This document shows positions 7,422-10,709 of a DNA stretch of 10,709 nucleotides, piece by piece (the stretch's first letter is position 1; each line of letters starts with the position of its first letter). The notes beneath the pieces were generated by a model that was not told where the DNA came from, did no database searches, and worked only from the letters and a program-made list of their open reading frames with translations. This DNA is from Flavobacterium sp. (GTDB lineage Bacteria; Bacteroidota; Bacteroidia; Flavobacteriales; Flavobacteriaceae), in assembly GCA_023253295.1 (NCBI GenBank), contig JALRGZ010000130.1:1-10709 (forward strand). The letters are read 5' to 3'. Position numbers and translations under genes: made by a program.

Positions 7422-9053
7422 TTAGAATAAATCAGTTATTCTATCCTCTGTAAATTGATAAGGAACAGGAGCTTCTTTCAACAATGGATTTTGTATAACT
7501 TCAGATTCCGGATAAGGCAATAAAAAGATGGTCTCATCAATGCTTCCAATTGCTCTTGGAGAATTACTTCTGGTAGCATCAACAGAAACGGTATTTGTAG
7601 CTGCATCATAAGTAATAGGTACAATTGTTCCTCTTGATTGTCCTGTGATATAGTTAATAACTTCCTGTTGTTTATAATAAGATCTTCTTACTAAATCATA
7701 CCAATATTGACCTTCCATACACAATTCTACTCTTCGTTCATGTATGATATCATTATATGTAAGACTTGTTTTATCTGCCAGATTAGCTCTTGATCGCAAT
7801 TTATTGATATAAGAAAGAGCTGTTGCATCTGTAGTAGTTGTATTGTTTCCTAATACCGCTTCTGCATAGTTGAGATAAATTTCACCCAATCGTAGCATAT
7901 AAGTATTCAAAGCCGAATTTTGTTTAGAAATTTTAGCATTATCTTTTGTAGATCCCACTACACCTTTCTTAACATTTACAAAAGTGTTCGTATGTTTTAC
8001 AGTATAACCTCCATTTGCTTTGTTGATTTCTGCATAATAATCTCCACTAGCCATCCAAGTAGATTTACGACGTAAATCTTTAGTTTCATATTCGTATAAA
8101 ACATCATTAGTTGCTCTTGTCCAATAACCCCAAGCAGCATCATCACCAGTAATATCGGATCCTAAAGCAAAATATGCTTGCTGTGAATTGTTTACTCCGT
8201 AGTCACCGTTTGGAACCCATTGTAATGCAAACATAGACTCAGTATTATTATTATTTTCAATTTTATATAATTCGGCATAATCTTTTAATAAAACATAAGG
8301 ACCTTCATTAATCACCTTTTCAGCTGCTTTTTTTGCCAAATCCAAATAAACTTGATTTCTTGTTCCGGAATTTGGATTATCACTCAAACCTGCATATGAC
8401 AAATAAAAACGAGATAACATCCCATAAGCAGCATATTTAGTTAAACGGCCTGATTGTCCTGCTGTAGAAGGCAAATATTTGGCTGCATATTCCAAATCAC
8501 GCATTGCAAATTCATACACATCGTTTCTTGGACTTTTATTCACAATCGGATTGGTAACTAATGCATTTGGGTCTGTAGAAATTATTGCATCTCCCCATAA
8601 AGAAGCCAAATACCAATAAGCAGTACCTCTCATAAAACGGGCTTCAGCGATGTATTTGTTTTTTATAGTTGTACTAACACTGCTGCCTGTAATTCCAATA
8701 ATCACATTATTGGATTGTTGAATCACATTATAAAATGAACTCCAAGCCGATACCAATGGTCCTGTTAATCCAGTTTCTGTCAAATCGGCAAAAGGATAAA
8801 CATAATCCGAGAATGGTGCATAAAGATTGTAGGAACGTCCATCACCTAAACCGTAATAAAACTTATCATTAAAGTCAAACCAAACCTTATTATAAAGTGG
8901 TGCAGTGGCTGCTTTAAAATCATCTTCTGATTTATAAAAATTTTCTTTGGTAATTAAATCATTCGGAGTTACATCGAGAACATCACTACAACTTGTCCAG
9001 ATAAAAGCAACAAAAAGTAATAATAACCCCTGTTTTATATGTATATTTTTCAT
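7422..9053 (-). CDS. SusD/RagB-family outer-membrane glycan-binding lipoprotein
   Basis: A 543-residue SusD homologue that should cap the SusC transporter outside the cell and bind oligosaccharides for import. The type II signal peptide ends at WTSC (Cys22), followed by SDVLDVTP, a usual SusD start. The N-terminal helical region has the family pattern EARFMRGTAYWYLASLWGD (137-155) and TPR-like helices through about residue 220. The C-terminal RagB/SusD block contains YMLRLGEIYLNYAEA (385-399), YINKLRSRA, IIHERRVELCMEGQYWYDLVR (436-456) and the ending FLLPYPESEV with QNPLL. Length is normal for the family. It starts 12 bases after the susC stop, so translation of the pair is probably coupled. 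The leader before the ATG (ACAAAAAACAGT) has no Shine-Dalgarno, as is common in Bacteroidota. The ligand cannot be read from the sequence; xylan oligosaccharides are inferred from the adjacent GH10 and GH115 genes. Confidence 0.95.
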   Translation of the reverse strand: MKNIHIKQGLLLLFVAFIWTSCSDVLDVTPNDLITKENFYKSEDDFKAATAPLYNKVWFDFNDKFYYGLGDGRSYNLYAPFSDYVYPFADLTETGLTGPLVSAWSSFYNVIQQSNNVIIGITGSSVSTTIKNKYIAEARFMRGTAYWYLASLWGDAIISTDPNALVTNPIVNKSPRNDVYEFAMRDLEYAAKYLPSTAGQSGRLTKYAAYGMLSRFYLSYAGLSDNPNSGTRNQVYLDLAKKAAEKVINEGPYVLLKDYAELYKIENNNNTESMFALQWVPNGDYGVNNSQQAYFALGSDITGDDAAWGYWTRATNDVLYEYETKDLRRKSTWMASGDYYAEINKANGGYTVKHTNTFVNVKKGVVGSTKDNAKISKQNSALNTYMLRLGEIYLNYAEAVLGNNTTTTDATALSYINKLRSRANLADKTSLTYNDIIHERRVELCMEGQYWYDLVRRSYYKQQEVINYITGQSRGTIVPITYDAATNTVSVDATRSNSPRAIGSIDETIFLLPYPESEVIQNPLLKEAPVPYQFTEDRITDLF

Positions 9054-9065
9054 ACTGTTTTTTGT

Positions 9066-10709
9066 TTAGAATTTAACATTTAAACCTATAGTATAAATAA
9101 GAGGCGAAGGGTAACGACCATTATCTAAACCTGTTAAAAGTGCATCTTGGTTCATAGAACCTATTTCCGGATCATAGCCTTTGTACTTAGAAAAGGTAAG
9201 TACATTTTGCATATTGGTATAAATTTTCAAATTGTCAATACCTAATCTGGATACAAGCTCTTTAGGAAAATTATAACCGATTGAAATATTCTTTACTCGC
9301 ACATAAGAACCATCTTCAACATAGCGATCACTAAAACGGGAATTAGATGTAGATGCTGCCGATGAAGATGCAATTCTTGGCATATATGGATCTCCTCCCA
9401 CGATTTCAACATTTCGGTAATCAACCGGTCCATTTGAATTGATTAATGCTAACTGAGCATAACCTAAAGCAGATTTCAATAAATTGGTGTTTTCGCGAGG
9501 GTTTTCAAGCCAGCGTCTTTGGTAATTAACAACTTCATTTCCGTAAGAACCATTCAGAAAAATATTAATATCAAAACCTTTGTAAGAGAAAGTATTTCCA
9601 ATACCGAATGTGAAATCAGGATTAGGATTTCCAATATATTGCAAATCTTTTTCATCAATTACACCATCTTTATTTTTATCATCAAACATTAGATCTCCAA
9701 TCCAAACTCCATTTTCTCCTATGGTCATGCCTTTTGGCAAAGCGGTTGGTACAATGTTACCACTTGCATCTCTGTAATAGAAATCGGTTGCTTTTTCAAA
9801 TCTTCCAATTACTTTGTATCCATAAAACTGACCAATTGGCTGTCCTACCGCAGTACGTGTTACCACTGTTACGTCAGAGCCTTGTTGAATACTTCTATTT
9901 AACACACCTGATTCTGTATTCAATGACAATACCTTATTCCTATTCATTGAAAATACAACATTGGTTTTCCAACTAAAATCTTTATGATCGATATTGGTAG
10001 TATTTAAACTCAATTCAATCCCTTTGTTTTCTAATGAACCAACATTTACCCAGGGAGAAGAAGTAGCTCCCTGCCCAGAAGTTCCAACATAGGCAGGCAA
10101 AGGCAATTGTAGCAATAAATCTTTTGTTTTCTTATAATAAACATCGGCTACCAATTCTATTCGATTGTTTAACAAGTTCAAATCAAAACCTAAATTACTG
10201 GAATAAGTACTTTCCCATTTCAATTTTTGATTCGCTGTATTTGAAGCCAATAATCCTGTTCCCCAATTGGTAGCTACAGCAGAATAAGTAGAAGTATATG
10301 CATAATTTGGTACATTTTGATTACCTACTGCTCCCCATCCTAAACGAAGTTTCAAATTATTAATAACTTTACTATCTTTTAAGAAATCTTCATTTGAAAC
10401 TTTCCAAGCCAAAGCTGCTGATGGAAACCATCCCCAACGATTATCTTTATAAAATTTTGAAGAACCATCACGACGTAATGTTGCTGTCAACAAATACTTA
10501 TCATCGAATGAATAAAATAATCTTCCAAAATAGGAGCTTATTGAACTGGTATTACTTGCATTTGAGTTCTTTGCAGTTGTAGCATCACCCGCATTTAAAT
10601 CAGTAGCACCATTAGTCAAATACCCAGTTCTGGATCCATACAGATTTTCCCAATGTGACTCTTGAACTTCCTGTCCTAACATCATATTTACGGAATGTTT
10701 ACCAAAATC
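9066..10709 (-). CDS. SusC/RagA-family TonB-dependent transporter, C-terminal part (cut by window edge)
   Basis: The frame is open from base 10709 to a stop at 9066-9068, giving 547 visible residues of a protein normally about 1000 long. The signal peptide, carboxypeptidase-like domain, TonB box and plug lie outside the window. The first in-frame ATG (10685) is not a start: eight codons before it (DFGKHSVN) continue a typical SusC barrel strand into MMLGQEVQ. Barrel features include SYFGRLFYSFDDKYLLTATLR in outline, WGWFPSAALAWKVSNEDF, LKLRLGWGAVGNQ and NKGIELSLNTT. The acidic loop DKNKDGVIDEKD (visible residues 345-355) is followed by QYIGNPNPDFTFG, and the terminal strand ends in Phe (YTIGLNVKF), as needed for outer-membrane insertion. 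It would import xylo-oligosaccharides using TonB energy, together with the SusD encoded 12 bases downstream. Substrate is inferred from the locus. Confidence 0.95.
   Translation of the reverse strand, partial: DFGKHSVNMMLGQEVQESHWENLYGSRTGYLTNGATDLNAGDATTAKNSNASNTSSISSYFGRLFYSFDDKYLLTATLRRDGSSKFYKDNRWGWFPSAALAWKVSNEDFLKDSKVINNLKLRLGWGAVGNQNVPNYAYTSTYSAVATNWGTGLLASNTANQKLKWESTYSSNLGFDLNLLNNRIELVADVYYKKTKDLLLQLPLPAYVGTSGQGATSSPWVNVGSLENKGIELSLNTTNIDHKDFSWKTNVVFSMNRNKVLSLNTESGVLNRSIQQGSDVTVVTRTAVGQPIGQFYGYKVIGRFEKATDFYYRDASGNIVPTALPKGMTIGENGVWIGDLMFDDKNKDGVIDEKDLQYIGNPNPDFTFGIGNTFSYKGFDINIFLNGSYGNEVVNYQRRWLENPRENTNLLKSALGYAQLALINSNGPVDYRNVEIVGGDPYMPRIASSSAASTSNSRFSDRYVEDGSYVRVKNISIGYNFPKELVSRLGIDNLKIYTNMQNVLTFSKYKGYDPEIGSMNQDALLTGLDNGRYPSPLIYTIGLNVKF

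Noticed and set aside
8246..8260. ATT trinucleotide run within susD
   Set aside because: It encodes a short Asn run in a surface loop of SusD, in frame and only about four units; no sign of frameshift or phase variation.
9734..9976. Plus-strand open frame of 80 codons inside susC
   Set aside because: It is opposite conserved SusC barrel segments, has atypical composition and no family resemblance.
10394..10582. Plus-strand open frame of 62 codons inside susC
   Set aside because: It is antisense to the SusC motifs WGWFPSAALAW and neighbours, with no support of its own.
10683..10685. ATG at 10685 as the start of the SusC-like gene
   Set aside because: The same frame stays open to the window end with SusC-like residues before this Met, and a protein of 539 residues would lack plug and signal peptide; the gene is cut by the window edge.
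1..10709. A novel defence, mobile or RNA-based system
   Set aside because: All coding space is taken by six recognisable PUL genes and the spacers are short; nothing resembles a CRISPR array, integrase, toxin-antitoxin pair, retron or structured RNA.

Overview
The window looks like part of a xylan-type polysaccharide utilization locus (PUL) from an AT-rich member of the Bacteroidota, most likely a flavobacterium. This rests on a SusC/SusD pair, Bacteroidota-style surface lipoproteins with acidic residues just after the lipidated cysteine, A/T-rich leaders without clear Shine-Dalgarno sites, and strong A/T codon bias. The genus assignment is inference; no rRNA or other marker gene is present.

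All six real genes lie on the minus strand, so the transcriptional order runs from high to low coordinates. First comes the C-terminal part of a SusC-like TonB-dependent outer-membrane transporter (cut by the right edge), then a SusD-like glycan-binding lipoprotein, an Ig/TIG-containing surface glycan-binding protein, and a GH10 endo-xylanase lipoprotein whose catalytic barrel is interrupted by two tandem carbohydrate-binding modules. Gaps between these four genes are only 12, 32 and 59 bases, which suggests one operon. A strong rho-independent terminator and a TAAA tetranucleotide repeat follow the xylanase gene. Two more enzymes follow as separate or read-through units: a GH2 beta-galactosidase-like exo-enzyme and the N-terminal part of a GH115 alpha-glucuronidase (cut by the left edge).

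Inferred working model: the lipoproteins SusD, SGBP and Xyn10 sit on the cell surface. They bind glucurono(arabino)xylan and cut it into oligosaccharides, which SusC imports. In the periplasm, GH115 removes (4-O-methyl)glucuronic acid side chains and GH2 removes a terminal sugar, probably galactose. The signal peptides support this split: three type II signals on the binding/endo-acting proteins and non-lipoprotein signals on the two side-chain enzymes.

There is no gene-free stretch longer than 300 bases. I see no RNA gene, insertion sequence, CRISPR array, phage gene or defence gene. I do not see an undescribed system here. The most interesting points are the split GH10 with a changed glycone-subsite motif, the terminator plus microsatellite between the two halves of the locus, and the unusual pairing of a GH2 with GH115 in a xylan context.
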